In this document: piece by piece, positions 22,178 through 29,681 of the stretch
How positions within the stretch are numbered: position 1 is the first letter of the stretch
How the letters are laid out: every line of letters begins with the position of its first letter
DNA from: Streptomyces zinciresistens K42
GTDB taxonomy: Bacteria > Actinomycetota > Actinomycetes > Streptomycetales > Streptomycetaceae
Length of the DNA stretch: 35,306 nt
NCBI RefSeq assembly: GCF_000225525.1
Contig: NZ_AGBF01000057.1
Location: 1 to 35,306 of the forward strand
Reading direction: 5' to 3'
Notes under the pieces: generated by a model
What the model saw: only the letters and a program-made list of their open reading frames with translations
Databases searched by the model: none
What the model was told of the DNA's origin: nothing
Translations under genes and position numbers: made by a program

Positions 22178-23641
22178 TCAGATGATGCCGAACAGCATGC
22201 CCGCCGCGAGGATGACGAGACAGGTCAGGGCGGCCCACTTGACGACGAACTTCGTGTGGTCGCCGAACTCGACCTTCGCCATGCCCACGAGCACGTACAC
22301 GGCCGGGACGAGCGGGCTCGACATGTGCAGCGGCTGGCCGACGAGGGAGGCGCGGGCCATCTCCAGCGGGGTGACGCCGTGCGCCGCGCCGGCCTCGGCG
22401 AGGACGGGCAGGACACCGAAGTAGAAGCCGTCGTTGGACATGAAGTACGTGAGCGGCAGGCTCAGCAGTCCGGTGACCAGGGCCATGTGCGGGCCCATGC
22501 CGCTCGGGATGACGTCGACCATCCACTTGGCCATGCTGTCGACCATGCCGGTGCCCTGGAGCACTCCGGTGAAGACGGCGGCGGCGAAGACCATGCCGGA
22601 GACGTTCAGGACGTTGTCGGCGTGGGCGGCGAGGCGGGCCTTCTGGTCCGGGATGTGCGGGAAGTTCACGGTGAGCACGAGCGCGGCGCCGAGCAGGAAC
22701 AGCACCGGGATCGGCAGCCACTCCATGATCATGGCGGTGAGCAGGGCGACCGTGGTGAGCGCGTTGAACCAGTACAGCTTGGGGCGCAGGGTGGCCCGGT
22801 TCGGGTCGAGGGCCCGGAAGCGCTCGTCCTCCTCCTCGGCGTCCTCGGCGTCCTCGGCGCCGTGCGCGCCCCCGGGGCCGTGCTCGGCGTCGGTGCCGGA
22901 GCCGGAGCCGGCCGTCCTGGCCGTCTTGGCCGCACCGGAGCCGCCGGAGCCGCCGGCGCCCACGAGGACCGTCTCGGTCTCCTTCTCCTCGGCCTTCTCG
23001 CCCACCAGGGCCTGGTCGAGGGTGAGCACGCCGAGGCGCTTGCGCTCGCGCAGGCCGAGGAAGTACGCCATGACGAACACGGCCAGCAGACCGACGGCCA
23101 GGGCCGGGATCATCGGCACGAAGATGTCGCTGGCGTCGAGCTTGAGCGCGGTGGCGGCACGGGCGGTCGGGCCGCCCCAGGGCAGCGTGTTCATCACGCC
23201 GTTGGCCATCGCCGCGACGCCCGTCATCACGACGAGGCTCATCTTCAGGCGCTTGTAGAGCGGGTACATCGCCGAGACCGTGATCATGAAGGTCGTCGAG
23301 CCGTCGCCGTCGAGCGAGACGATCGCGGCGAGGATCGCCGTGCCGACGACCACGCGCATCGGGTCGGCCTTGCAGAACTTCAGGATGCCCCGAACGATCG
23401 GGTCGAAGAGGCCGACGTCGATCATCACACCGAAGTAGACGATCGCGAACATGAGCATCGCCGCGGTGGGCGCGAGACTGGTGACGCCTTCGATGACGTA
23501 GTCACCGAGCTTTGCGCCCTTTCCGACGAACACACAGAACAGTGCCGGAATCAGTACGAGCGCCGCGATCGGCGACATCTTCTTCATCATGATCAGGACC
23601 AGGAAGGTCGCGATCATGGCGAAGCCGAGGATGGTCAGCAT
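22178..23641 (-). CDS. CitMHS-family metal-citrate/proton symporter
   Basis: A 487-residue transporter of the CitMHS family, which imports citrate complexed with divalent metal together with protons. It starts MLTILGFAMIATFLVLIMMK and contains MLMFAIVYFGVMIDVGLFDP, the conserved SLDGDGSTTFMIT and NTLPWGGPTARAATAL. After about residue 215, a long hydrophilic cytoplasmic loop contains a Gly/Ser run and an acidic run (EDAEDAEEEDER) before the second helical half. The ATG at 23641 lies at the start of the first helix; AGGTATCC upstream is a weak ribosome site. The MFS gene follows. CitMHS genes are often controlled by a two-component system; none is in the window. Confidence 0.93.
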   Translation of the reverse strand: MLTILGFAMIATFLVLIMMKKMSPIAALVLIPALFCVFVGKGAKLGDYVIEGVTSLAPTAAMLMFAIVYFGVMIDVGLFDPIVRGILKFCKADPMRVVVGTAILAAIVSLDGDGSTTFMITVSAMYPLYKRLKMSLVVMTGVAAMANGVMNTLPWGGPTARAATALKLDASDIFVPMIPALAVGLLAVFVMAYFLGLRERKRLGVLTLDQALVGEKAEEKETETVLVGAGGSGGSGAAKTARTAGSGSGTDAEHGPGGAHGAEDAEDAEEEDERFRALDPNRATLRPKLYWFNALTTVALLTAMIMEWLPIPVLFLLGAALVLTVNFPHIPDQKARLAAHADNVLNVSGMVFAAAVFTGVLQGTGMVDSMAKWMVDVIPSGMGPHMALVTGLLSLPLTYFMSNDGFYFGVLPVLAEAGAAHGVTPLEMARASLVGQPLHMSSPLVPAVYVLVGMAKVEFGDHTKFVVKWAALTCLVILAAGMLFGII

Positions 23642-23649
23642 GAGTGGAT

Positions 23650-23745
23650 ACCTAACGTTCGCCCTTGAACATCCCGCGAGGGCCGGGGGTGCGACGACGT
23701 TAGGTCCCGCCGAGCGGAGTTAACAAGACGTTGACATGAGAGCAA
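23650..23745 (-). promoter_or_regulatory. Candidate promoter and inverted repeat before the CitMHS gene
   Basis: On the coding strand, TTGCTC (23745-23740) and TTAACT (23723-23718) with a 16-bp spacer form a fair vegetative promoter. Downstream, ACCTAACGT (23705-23697) and ACGTTAGGT (23658-23650) are perfect 9-bp inverts 38 bp apart. They could be paired regulator sites or the base of a leader hairpin. The 134-bp gap holds no gene. Confidence 0.4.
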
Positions 23746-23775
23746 TAAGCGCAAAACTCCAGGTCAGAGCTTTGC

Positions 23776-26028
23776 TCAGGTCAGCGGCGTGATCGGGGGC
23801 GCCAGCGGGACGACCTCGACGGGCACTCCGTTGAGCACCGCGTTGCCCGAGAGCGGGTCGAGCAGGCTGCCGTCGAGGAGCTGGTTGACGTTGACGCCGG
23901 GGTCGGTGGCGGCGTGGCCGAGGCGGGTGCCGGGGCGGTCGTGGCCCCAGCCGTGGGGCAGGCTCACCACCCCGGGGCGGACGCCGTCGGTGACCTCGGC
24001 GGGGGCGCTGACCTCTCCCCCGGCGCCCTTGAGGCGGACGGCCGCGCCGTGCCGTACACCGAGCCGTGCGGCGTCCTCGGGGTGGATCTGCAGGGTGCAG
24101 CGGTTGGAACCGCCGGTCAGGGCGGGCACGTTGTGCATCCAGCTGTTGTTGGAGCGCAGATGGCGGCGGCCGACGAGGACGAGCCCGGCGGGGCGCTCCC
24201 GCAGTGCCGCGCGCAGCCGGGGCAGATCGCCGGCGAGGGGGCCGGGCAGCAGCTCCACCTTGCCGCTGGCGGTCTTCAGCGGCTGCGGCAGGCGGGGCTT
24301 CAGCGGTCCGAGGTCGATGCCGTGCGGACGGGCGAGCAGCCTGTCGAGGCTCAGCCCGTCGGGGCGTACGCCGAAGCCGTCGCCGTAGGGGCCGAGGCGC
24401 AGCATCATGTCGAGGCGGCGCTCGGGGCCGTTCACTCCGGTGAGGCGCGCGGCGAGGTCCTTCGGGTCGCGGCCGTGCACCGGGGAGTGCGGCTCCTTCA
24501 CCGCCTTGCCGAGGGTCTGGTCGAGGACCGTCGCGTCCACGGCGGCGGGGTCGGCGCCGTGCATGCCGGTCGCGGCCAGGACCAGCCTCGCCAGGATCTC
24601 GGTCTCGGCCATGCGGCCGGGCTCCAGCGGGACCGGGGGGCGGGTGTAGCGGACCTGGTTGCGCACGGCGAGGGCGTTGAACGCGAAGTCGTGGTGCGGG
24701 CTCTGCGACGGCGGGGGCGGCGGCAGCACGACATGGGCGTGGCGGGAGGTCTCGTTGAGGTACGGATCGACGCTGACCATGAAGTCCAGGGAGCCGAGGG
24801 CCTTGTCGAGGCGGTCGCCGTCGGGGGCCGACAGGACCGGGTTGGAGGCGACGGCCACGAGGGCGCGGATCGGTTCGCCCGTGTCGGTGGCGGTGTCGAT
24901 CTCCTCGGCGAGCGCGGACAGCGGCAGCTCGCCCTTGGCCTCGGGGTGCCGGCTCACCCGGGAGTGCCAGCGCCCGAGGGCGAAGCCGCGGCCGGGGCCG
25001 GCGGGGCGGGGCGTCCTGTCGGTGGCGGCCTGCGGGAAGAGGGCGCCGCCGGGGCGGTCGAGGTTGCCGGTGAGGACGTTGAGGACGTCGACGAGCCAGC
25101 TGGCGAGGGTGCCGTGGGCGACGGTGCAGCTGCCGATGCGCGCGTAGACGGCGGCGGTGGGGGCGGCGGCCAGTTCGCGGGCCAGGGCGCGGATCGTGGC
25201 CGGGTCCACGTCGCAGGCGCCGGCGACGGCCTCGGGGGTGAAGTCGGCCATCTCCGCGCGGAGTTCCGCGACCCCCTGGACGTGCGGCGCGAGCTCACCG
25301 AGGGCGACCAGGTCCTCCGCGAAGAGCACGGACGCCATCGCCGCCAGCAGCAGCGCGTCGGCGCCCGGCCGGATCGCGACGTGCCGGTCGGCGAGCCGGG
25401 CGGTGCGGGTGCGGCGGGGGTCGACGACGGTGAGGGTGCCGCCGCGGGCCCTGAGCGCCTTCAGCCTGCCGGGGAAGTCGGGCGCGGTGCACAGGCTCCC
25501 GTTGGACTCCAGGGGGTTGGCGCCGATCAGCAGCAGGTGGTCGGTGCGGTCGAGGTCGGGGACGGGGATCGCGTGGGCGTCGCCGAAGAGCAGTCCGCTG
25601 GAGACGTGCTTGGGCATCTGGTCGACCGTGGAGGCGGTGAACAGGCTGCGGGTGCGCAGGCCGGCGATCAGGACCGGCGGATACAGCGCGCCGGCCACGG
25701 TGTGCACGTTGGGGTTGCCGAGCACGACGCCGACCGCGTGCGGTCCGTACCGCTCGACGACGGGCCGGATGCCGGCGGCGACGGCGTCGAACGCCTCCTC
25801 CCAGGTGGCCTCCCGCAGCTCGCCGTCGCGGCGCACGAGCGGGGCGCGCAGCCGGTCGGGGTCGCCGTCGACGGCCCCGAAGGACGCGCCCTTCGGGCAG
25901 ATGAACCCCTTGCTGAACACGTCGTCCCGGTCGCCCCGGGCTCCGGTGACCTCGGTCCCCTCGATGGTGAGGGTGAGGCCGCAGGTGGCTTCGCACAGGG
26001 GGCAGATGCGCAGGGCGGTGCGGGACAC
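23776..26028 (-). CDS. Molybdopterin-dependent oxidoreductase (formate dehydrogenase/nitrate reductase superfamily)
   Basis: A 750-residue MopB-family enzyme. It begins with a [4Fe-4S] motif, C9-x2-C12-x3-C16-x27-C44 (CPLCEATC and FICPKG), followed by the Mo-bisMGD domains: ATWEEAFDAVAAGI, LLLIGANPLESNGSL, PRRTRTARLADRHVAIRPGA, LLVDVLNVLTGNLDRPGGA-like segment, and the C-terminal SNNSWMHNVPALTGGSNRC and VSLPHGWGH. No accessory subunit gene is adjacent, so it may work as a single-subunit cytosolic enzyme. The substrate is not deducible. The GTG at 26028 follows GGAGGA; upstream in-frame codons overlap the likely operator at 26078. The TetR-lipoprotein operon lies just upstream on the same strand. 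Confidence 0.9.
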   Translation of the reverse strand: MSRTALRICPLCEATCGLTLTIEGTEVTGARGDRDDVFSKGFICPKGASFGAVDGDPDRLRAPLVRRDGELREATWEEAFDAVAAGIRPVVERYGPHAVGVVLGNPNVHTVAGALYPPVLIAGLRTRSLFTASTVDQMPKHVSSGLLFGDAHAIPVPDLDRTDHLLLIGANPLESNGSLCTAPDFPGRLKALRARGGTLTVVDPRRTRTARLADRHVAIRPGADALLLAAMASVLFAEDLVALGELAPHVQGVAELRAEMADFTPEAVAGACDVDPATIRALARELAAAPTAAVYARIGSCTVAHGTLASWLVDVLNVLTGNLDRPGGALFPQAATDRTPRPAGPGRGFALGRWHSRVSRHPEAKGELPLSALAEEIDTATDTGEPIRALVAVASNPVLSAPDGDRLDKALGSLDFMVSVDPYLNETSRHAHVVLPPPPPSQSPHHDFAFNALAVRNQVRYTRPPVPLEPGRMAETEILARLVLAATGMHGADPAAVDATVLDQTLGKAVKEPHSPVHGRDPKDLAARLTGVNGPERRLDMMLRLGPYGDGFGVRPDGLSLDRLLARPHGIDLGPLKPRLPQPLKTASGKVELLPGPLAGDLPRLRAALRERPAGLVLVGRRHLRSNNSWMHNVPALTGGSNRCTLQIHPEDAARLGVRHGAAVRLKGAGGEVSAPAEVTDGVRPGVVSLPHGWGHDRPGTRLGHAATDPGVNVNQLLDGSLLDPLSGNAVLNGVPVEVVPLAPPITPLT

Positions 26029-26077
26029 GGGTCCTCCCGGGGTGGCGGCCGCGGTGGCGCGGTTCACGGCACCGAGC

Positions 26078-26095
26078 ATACCGACCGGTACGCAT
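26078..26095. promoter_or_regulatory. Putative TetR operator (site A3)
   Basis: ATACCGACCGGTACGCAT matches ATACCGACCGGTCGGTAT at 15 of 18 positions, with the left half perfect. It lies 50 bp before the oxidoreductase start, in the gap after the TetR gene at 26153. The protein that binds it may be that neighbouring TetR or the one at 3690. Confidence 0.5.
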
Positions 26096-26152
26096 GGTGG
26101 GGAGCCCCCGCGGGGGACGGGACCGCGCGGGCGGCGCCGGCCGCCCGGGGGC

Positions 26153-26767
26153 TCAGTCCAGCACCCGGGCCAGATACGCCCGCAGCATCTCCCGCGCCTC
26201 CCCGATGATCCGCTCGTCCCCCTCGGGGACCATCCGGAAGGCGAGGTGGACGAGGGTGTCGGCGGTCTCCACGGCGACGAGGAAGACGCGGCGCAGCTCC
26301 TCGTCGGGCTCGCGGCCGAGATAACCGGAGAGCAGGTCGGTGAGGCGGTCGGCGACGCGGTGGTTGGGCCCGCCGCGGGTGCCGACGGGGATCTGGTTGC
26401 CGAAGTCGACCAGCGAGAAGCCGGGCGCGGTGCGCTTCATGGCGATGTACTCGTCGAGCACGGCGTCCATCGCCGCGCGCCAGCCGCCGTCGCCCGCCTG
26501 CGGCAGCCGCTCGGTCACCCGGGTCGCGTACCGGTCGAGGTTGCGCTGGGCCAGGGCGTCGGCCATCTGCCGCTTGTTGCCGAAGAAGCGGTAGACCGAG
26601 CCGATGGGCACACCGGCGCGCTCGGCGACGGCCCTGGTGCTCAGGTCGTCGTAGCCGACCTCGTCGAGCAGGGCGGCGCAGGCGTCGAGGATCCTGGTGA
26701 GCCGTTCGGCGCTGCGCCGCTGGACCGGGGCGCGGCGAAGCGATGCGGGATGGGGCACGCCGCTCAT
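26153..26767 (-). CDS. TetR-family regulator
   Basis: A 204-residue TetR regulator. The DNA-binding part is RSAERLTRILDACAALLDEV, then GYDDLSTRAVAERAGVPIGSVYRFFGNKRQMADAL, at about residues 17-68. The C-terminal domain contains GFSLVDFGNQIPVGTRGGPN, ADRLTDLLSGYLGREPDEEL and ADTLVHLAFRMVPEGDERI. The ATG overlaps the stop of the upstream lipoprotein gene as ATGA and follows GGAGAGG, so the two are translationally coupled; the longer frame upstream is a shadow. The gene downstream is the molybdo-oxidoreductase, with a TetR-type palindrome in between, which makes it the obvious target. The ligand is unknown. Confidence 0.9.
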   Translation of the reverse strand: MSGVPHPASLRRAPVQRRSAERLTRILDACAALLDEVGYDDLSTRAVAERAGVPIGSVYRFFGNKRQMADALAQRNLDRYATRVTERLPQAGDGGWRAAMDAVLDEYIAMKRTAPGFSLVDFGNQIPVGTRGGPNHRVADRLTDLLSGYLGREPDEELRRVFLVAVETADTLVHLAFRMVPEGDERIIGEAREMLRAYLARVLD

Positions 26768-27369
26768 GATGCCTCTCCGGCCCGCCCCGGCGCACAGCGG
26801 CCCCCGGGCGGGGCGCAGGTCCCGGACGCGCCTCCGGAGCCCCGCGGCGGGGCGCCCTCGCCCGCCTGCGACGCCGTGACGTCGGCCGTGCTCTGCACGG
26901 GGTCGGCGTCCACCGCCCACACGGTGCCGTCGTCGGCGTAGAGCCGGACGGTGACCTGGTGCGTGCCGCGCGGGACGAGGGAGGCCGGGAGGCGGTAGGC
27001 GGGGGCGCGCAGTTCGGTGACCGGGCGGCCGTCCACGAAGAGGCGGGCGGTGCCCCGTCCCGCGACGGCGCGCGGCTCGGCGTCCGCGGGCGAGAACCGG
27101 AAGCGGCGCACGGTCAGGCGTACGTCCCAGGTGCCGCCGCCGCCACGGGGGTCCGGCTGGACCTCGATGCCGACCTCGGGCGCGTCGCGCGCGGCCACCT
27201 CGCGGTAGCGCCTGCCCTGGTCGTCGGTGTCGTCGAGGACCTTGCCGGCCGGCGCGGCCGGCGCCTCCTCGGCCCGGCCGCGCGCGTCGTCGGTGCCGCA
27301 GCCCACGGATCCGGCCAGCACCAGGACGCAGACCGCGGACGCGCCCAGAAGGTTCCGTGTCCACGACAT
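26764..27369 (-). CDS. Putative lipoprotein
   Basis: A 201-residue protein with a lipoprotein-type signal: NLLGASAVCVLVLAGSVGC, lipidated cysteine at about residue 24, followed by GTDD. The mature part is beta-rich (TWDVRLTVRRFRFSPADA, GRGTARLFVDGRPVTELRA, GTHQVTVRLYADDGTVWAVD), suggesting a small immunoglobulin-like sandwich facing the outside. The C-terminus is Gly/Pro-rich with two cysteines. I know no specific function. It is the first gene of a two-gene operon with the TetR gene. The start is the only ATG before the signal; no strong ribosome site is visible, so it may be leaderless or weakly translated. Confidence 0.78.
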   Translation of the reverse strand: MSWTRNLLGASAVCVLVLAGSVGCGTDDARGRAEEAPAAPAGKVLDDTDDQGRRYREVAARDAPEVGIEVQPDPRGGGGTWDVRLTVRRFRFSPADAEPRAVAGRGTARLFVDGRPVTELRAPAYRLPASLVPRGTHQVTVRLYADDGTVWAVDADPVQSTADVTASQAGEGAPPRGSGGASGTCAPPGGRCAPGRAGEAS

Positions 27370-27455
27370 GTTCGGAGACTAGAACAGCGGTCCGACACCC
27401 GGATCCCCCTTGAGTCGGGTTCGCGTAGTCCTCCGTGAGGAGTCCGGCCGCTCTC

Positions 27456-27511
27456 TTGCGCAACGGAAATCGCAATCCTACGGTAAAGCATAGGAATCAG
27501 ATCTCAAGGAG
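27456..27511 (+). promoter_or_regulatory. hmgA promoter region with inverted repeats
   Basis: This relatively AT-rich stretch holds TTGCG (27456-27460) and CGCAA (27471-27475) as inverts ten bases apart, and TCCTA (27476-27480) and TAGGA (27491-27495) as a second pair. AAGGAG at 27506-27511 is the ribosome site. Either pair could be an operator, for example for the GntR regulator encoded downstream. Confidence 0.45.
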
Positions 27512-27516
27512 CGATC

Positions 27517-28869
27517 ATGAGCGATGGGGCCACCTCCCGCGCGGGCGTGTCCGGTCTCGCGGAGGCGCGGAAGGCCGCGGAAGGGCTGACCTACCTCTCC
27601 GGCTTCGGCAACGAACACAGCTCGGAGGCGGTACCGGGCGCCCTGCCGCACGGCCGCAACGCACCCCAGCGCGCGCCGCTGGGCCTGTACGCGGAGCAGT
27701 TGAGCGGTTCGGCGTTCACCGAGCCCAGGGCGCACAACCGCCGCTCCTGGCTGTACCGCATCAGGCCCTCGGCCGCGCATCCGGCGTTCACCCGCGCGGA
27801 CAACGGCGCGATCCGTACGGCCCCCTTCGCCGAGTCGGTGCCCGACCCGAACCGGCTGCGCTGGAACCCGCTGCCCGAGCCCGCCCCCGGCACCGACTTC
27901 CTCGCCGGGCTGTGGACCCTCGGCGGCAACGGCGACGCCGCCCGGCGCACCGGCATGGCCGTGCACCTCTACCACGCCAACGCCTCGATGGACCGCGTCC
28001 TCAGCGACGCCGACGGCGAGCTGCTGATCGTGCCCGAGCGCGGCGGGCTGCTGCTGCGCACCGAGTTCGGGCTCCTCCATGTGGAGCCGGGACATGTGGC
28101 GCTGATCCCCCGTGGGGTGCGCTTCCGTGTGGAGCTGCTGGAGGACTCGGCCCGGGGCTATGTGTGCGAGAACTATGGGGCGCCCTTCCACCTCCCCGAC
28201 CTGGGCCCGATCGGCGCCAACGGACTCGCCAACGCACGGGACTTCCTGGCGCCGGTCGCCGCGTACGAGGACGTGGAGGGGCCGGTGGAGGTGGTCAACA
28301 AGTTCTGCGGCAACCTCTGGACGGCGACCTACGCGCACTCCCCGCTCGACGTGGTCGCCTGGCACGGCACCCATGTGCCCTACCTCTACGACCTGCGCCG
28401 GTTCAATGTGCTCGGCACCATCTCCTACGACCATCCCGACCCGTCGATCTTCACGGTGCTGACGTCCCCGTCGGACACCCCGGGCCTCGCCGGCGTCGAC
28501 TTCGTGGTGTTCGCCCCGCGCTGGCTGGTCGGCGAGGACACCTTCCGGCCGCCGTACTTCCACCGCAACGTGATGAGCGAGTACATGGGGCTGGTCGAGG
28601 GCGCCTACGACGCCAAGGCCGAGGGGTTCGTGCCGGGTGGCGGCTCGCTGCACAACATGATGTCGGCGCACGGCCCGGACCGGGAGACGTTCGACCGCGC
28701 GAGCGCGGCCGAGCTGAGGCCGCAGAAGGTCGACGACGGCCTGGCGTTCATGTTCGAGACCCGCTGGCCGGTGACGCTGACCGCGCAGGCGGCGGGCGCC
28801 GGCCATCTGCAACAGCGCTACGACGACGTCTGGCAGGGACTGGAGCGCCACTTCCGCCCATTGCACTGA
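27517..28869 (+). CDS. hmgA: Homogentisate 1,2-dioxygenase
   Basis: A 450-residue homogentisate 1,2-dioxygenase, close to the usual family length. It starts with the conserved GLTYLSGFGNEHSSEAVPGA and contains RSWLYRIRPS, VPERGGLLLRTEFGLLHVEP and FNVLGTISYDHPDPSIFTV. The iron ligands His and Glu are in PYFHRNVMSEYMG, and the third, His, in HNMMSAHGPD. It opens the ring of homogentisate to maleylacetoacetate in tyrosine/phenylalanine breakdown, in the cytosol. The ATG follows AAGGAG by five bases. A GntR regulator gene follows after 27 bp and probably controls it. The later pathway genes (isomerase, fumarylacetoacetase) are not in the window. Confidence 0.97.
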   Translation: MSDGATSRAGVSGLAEARKAAEGLTYLSGFGNEHSSEAVPGALPHGRNAPQRAPLGLYAEQLSGSAFTEPRAHNRRSWLYRIRPSAAHPAFTRADNGAIRTAPFAESVPDPNRLRWNPLPEPAPGTDFLAGLWTLGGNGDAARRTGMAVHLYHANASMDRVLSDADGELLIVPERGGLLLRTEFGLLHVEPGHVALIPRGVRFRVELLEDSARGYVCENYGAPFHLPDLGPIGANGLANARDFLAPVAAYEDVEGPVEVVNKFCGNLWTATYAHSPLDVVAWHGTHVPYLYDLRRFNVLGTISYDHPDPSIFTVLTSPSDTPGLAGVDFVVFAPRWLVGEDTFRPPYFHRNVMSEYMGLVEGAYDAKAEGFVPGGGSLHNMMSAHGPDRETFDRASAAELRPQKVDDGLAFMFETRWPVTLTAQAAGAGHLQQRYDDVWQGLERHFRPLH

Positions 28870-28896
28870 CCGCGCCGCGAAAGGTACGGATAGCCG

Positions 28897-29646
28897 GTGA
28901 CCTCCTTCGCCCCGGACTCCATCGTCCTGAACCGCAAGCTGCCGCTCTGGTACCAGGTCTCGCAGTCGCTGCGCGCCTCGATACTGGGCCGCCGACCGCA
29001 GGACCCGCTGCGGCTGCCCACCGAGGAGCAGTTGGCGGAGCACTACGGCGTGAGCGTGCTGACCATGCGGCAGGCGCTGAAGGAGCTGGAGGACGAGGGT
29101 CTGATCACGCGCCGTCGCAGGCGCGGCACGTTCATCGAGCCGGACGCCCGCCGGGGCGCCCCCGTGCGGCTGCTCGGCTCGGTGGACGCGATCGTGGCCC
29201 AGCAGTCCGGCATGGCGACCGAACTGCTGGACCACGGCAGACGGCCGGTGCCCGCCGAGGTCGCCGAGCACTTCCCGGACCTCGACGAGGTGGCCGTGTA
29301 CCACCGCCTGCGCAGTGACGAGAAGAGCGGCGAGCCGACCAATCACGCCCGCAACTACGTCCGCCCCGAACTCGCCGCCCGCATCGACCTGGACGACCTC
29401 GTGCGCTGGCCGATGACCAAGGTGCTGCGGGACGTCGTCGGGGCGGACATCAGCCGCATCACGGACACCGTGGAGGCCCGGCTCGCGGACCCGGAGACGG
29501 CGAGGCTGCTCCGGGTCCCGCTGCTGAGCCCGATCCTGCACTACACGGGTGTGACGTACGACGCGGCCGGGCGGGTGCTGGACGCGGCGGTCATCCACTA
29601 CCGGGGCGACCGCTTCTCCTTCACGGTGACCCTGGAGGCGACCTGA
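28897..29646 (+). CDS. GntR-family (HutC-type, UTRA) regulator
   Basis: A 249-residue GntR regulator. The winged helix-turn-helix is LPLWYQVSQSLRASILG, RLPTEEQLAEHYGVSVLTMR, QALKELEDEGLITRRRRRGTFI (about residues 15-80). The rest is a UTRA ligand domain (HFPDLDEVAVYHRLRSDEKS, LRDVVGADISRITDTVEARL, YRGDRFSFTVTLEA). The GTG at 28897 starts the gene 27 bp after hmgA; AAAGG lies upstream at an over-long distance, so the ribosome site is weak. By context it is the regulator of homogentisate degradation, sensing a pathway intermediate. That is inference. Confidence 0.9.
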   Translation: MTSFAPDSIVLNRKLPLWYQVSQSLRASILGRRPQDPLRLPTEEQLAEHYGVSVLTMRQALKELEDEGLITRRRRRGTFIEPDARRGAPVRLLGSVDAIVAQQSGMATELLDHGRRPVPAEVAEHFPDLDEVAVYHRLRSDEKSGEPTNHARNYVRPELAARIDLDDLVRWPMTKVLRDVVGADISRITDTVEARLADPETARLLRVPLLSPILHYTGVTYDAAGRVLDAAVIHYRGDRFSFTVTLEAT

Positions 29647-29668
29647 CCCCCGCGGCGCGGGCACCCCG

Positions 29669-29681
29669 TACGATGCCGAGC
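29669..29681 (+). promoter_or_regulatory. -10 element of a leaderless promoter
   Basis: TACGAT (29669-29674) is a near-consensus -10 hexamer seven bases before the GTG at 29682. This is the common leaderless layout in Streptomyces. The in-frame ATG at 29673 overlaps the hexamer and so is an unlikely start. Confidence 0.55.

Noticed and set aside
20867..23668. 933-codon plus-strand frame across the MFS and CitMHS genes
   Set aside because: It is the antisense shadow of two clear membrane-protein genes; the Asp/Arg/His/Gly/Glu-rich product is typical of such shadows in GC-rich DNA.
23914..26208. 764-codon plus-strand frame opposite the molybdo-oxidoreductase
   Set aside because: It is Val/Gly/Ala/Asp-rich without any domain and mirrors the real gene on the other strand.
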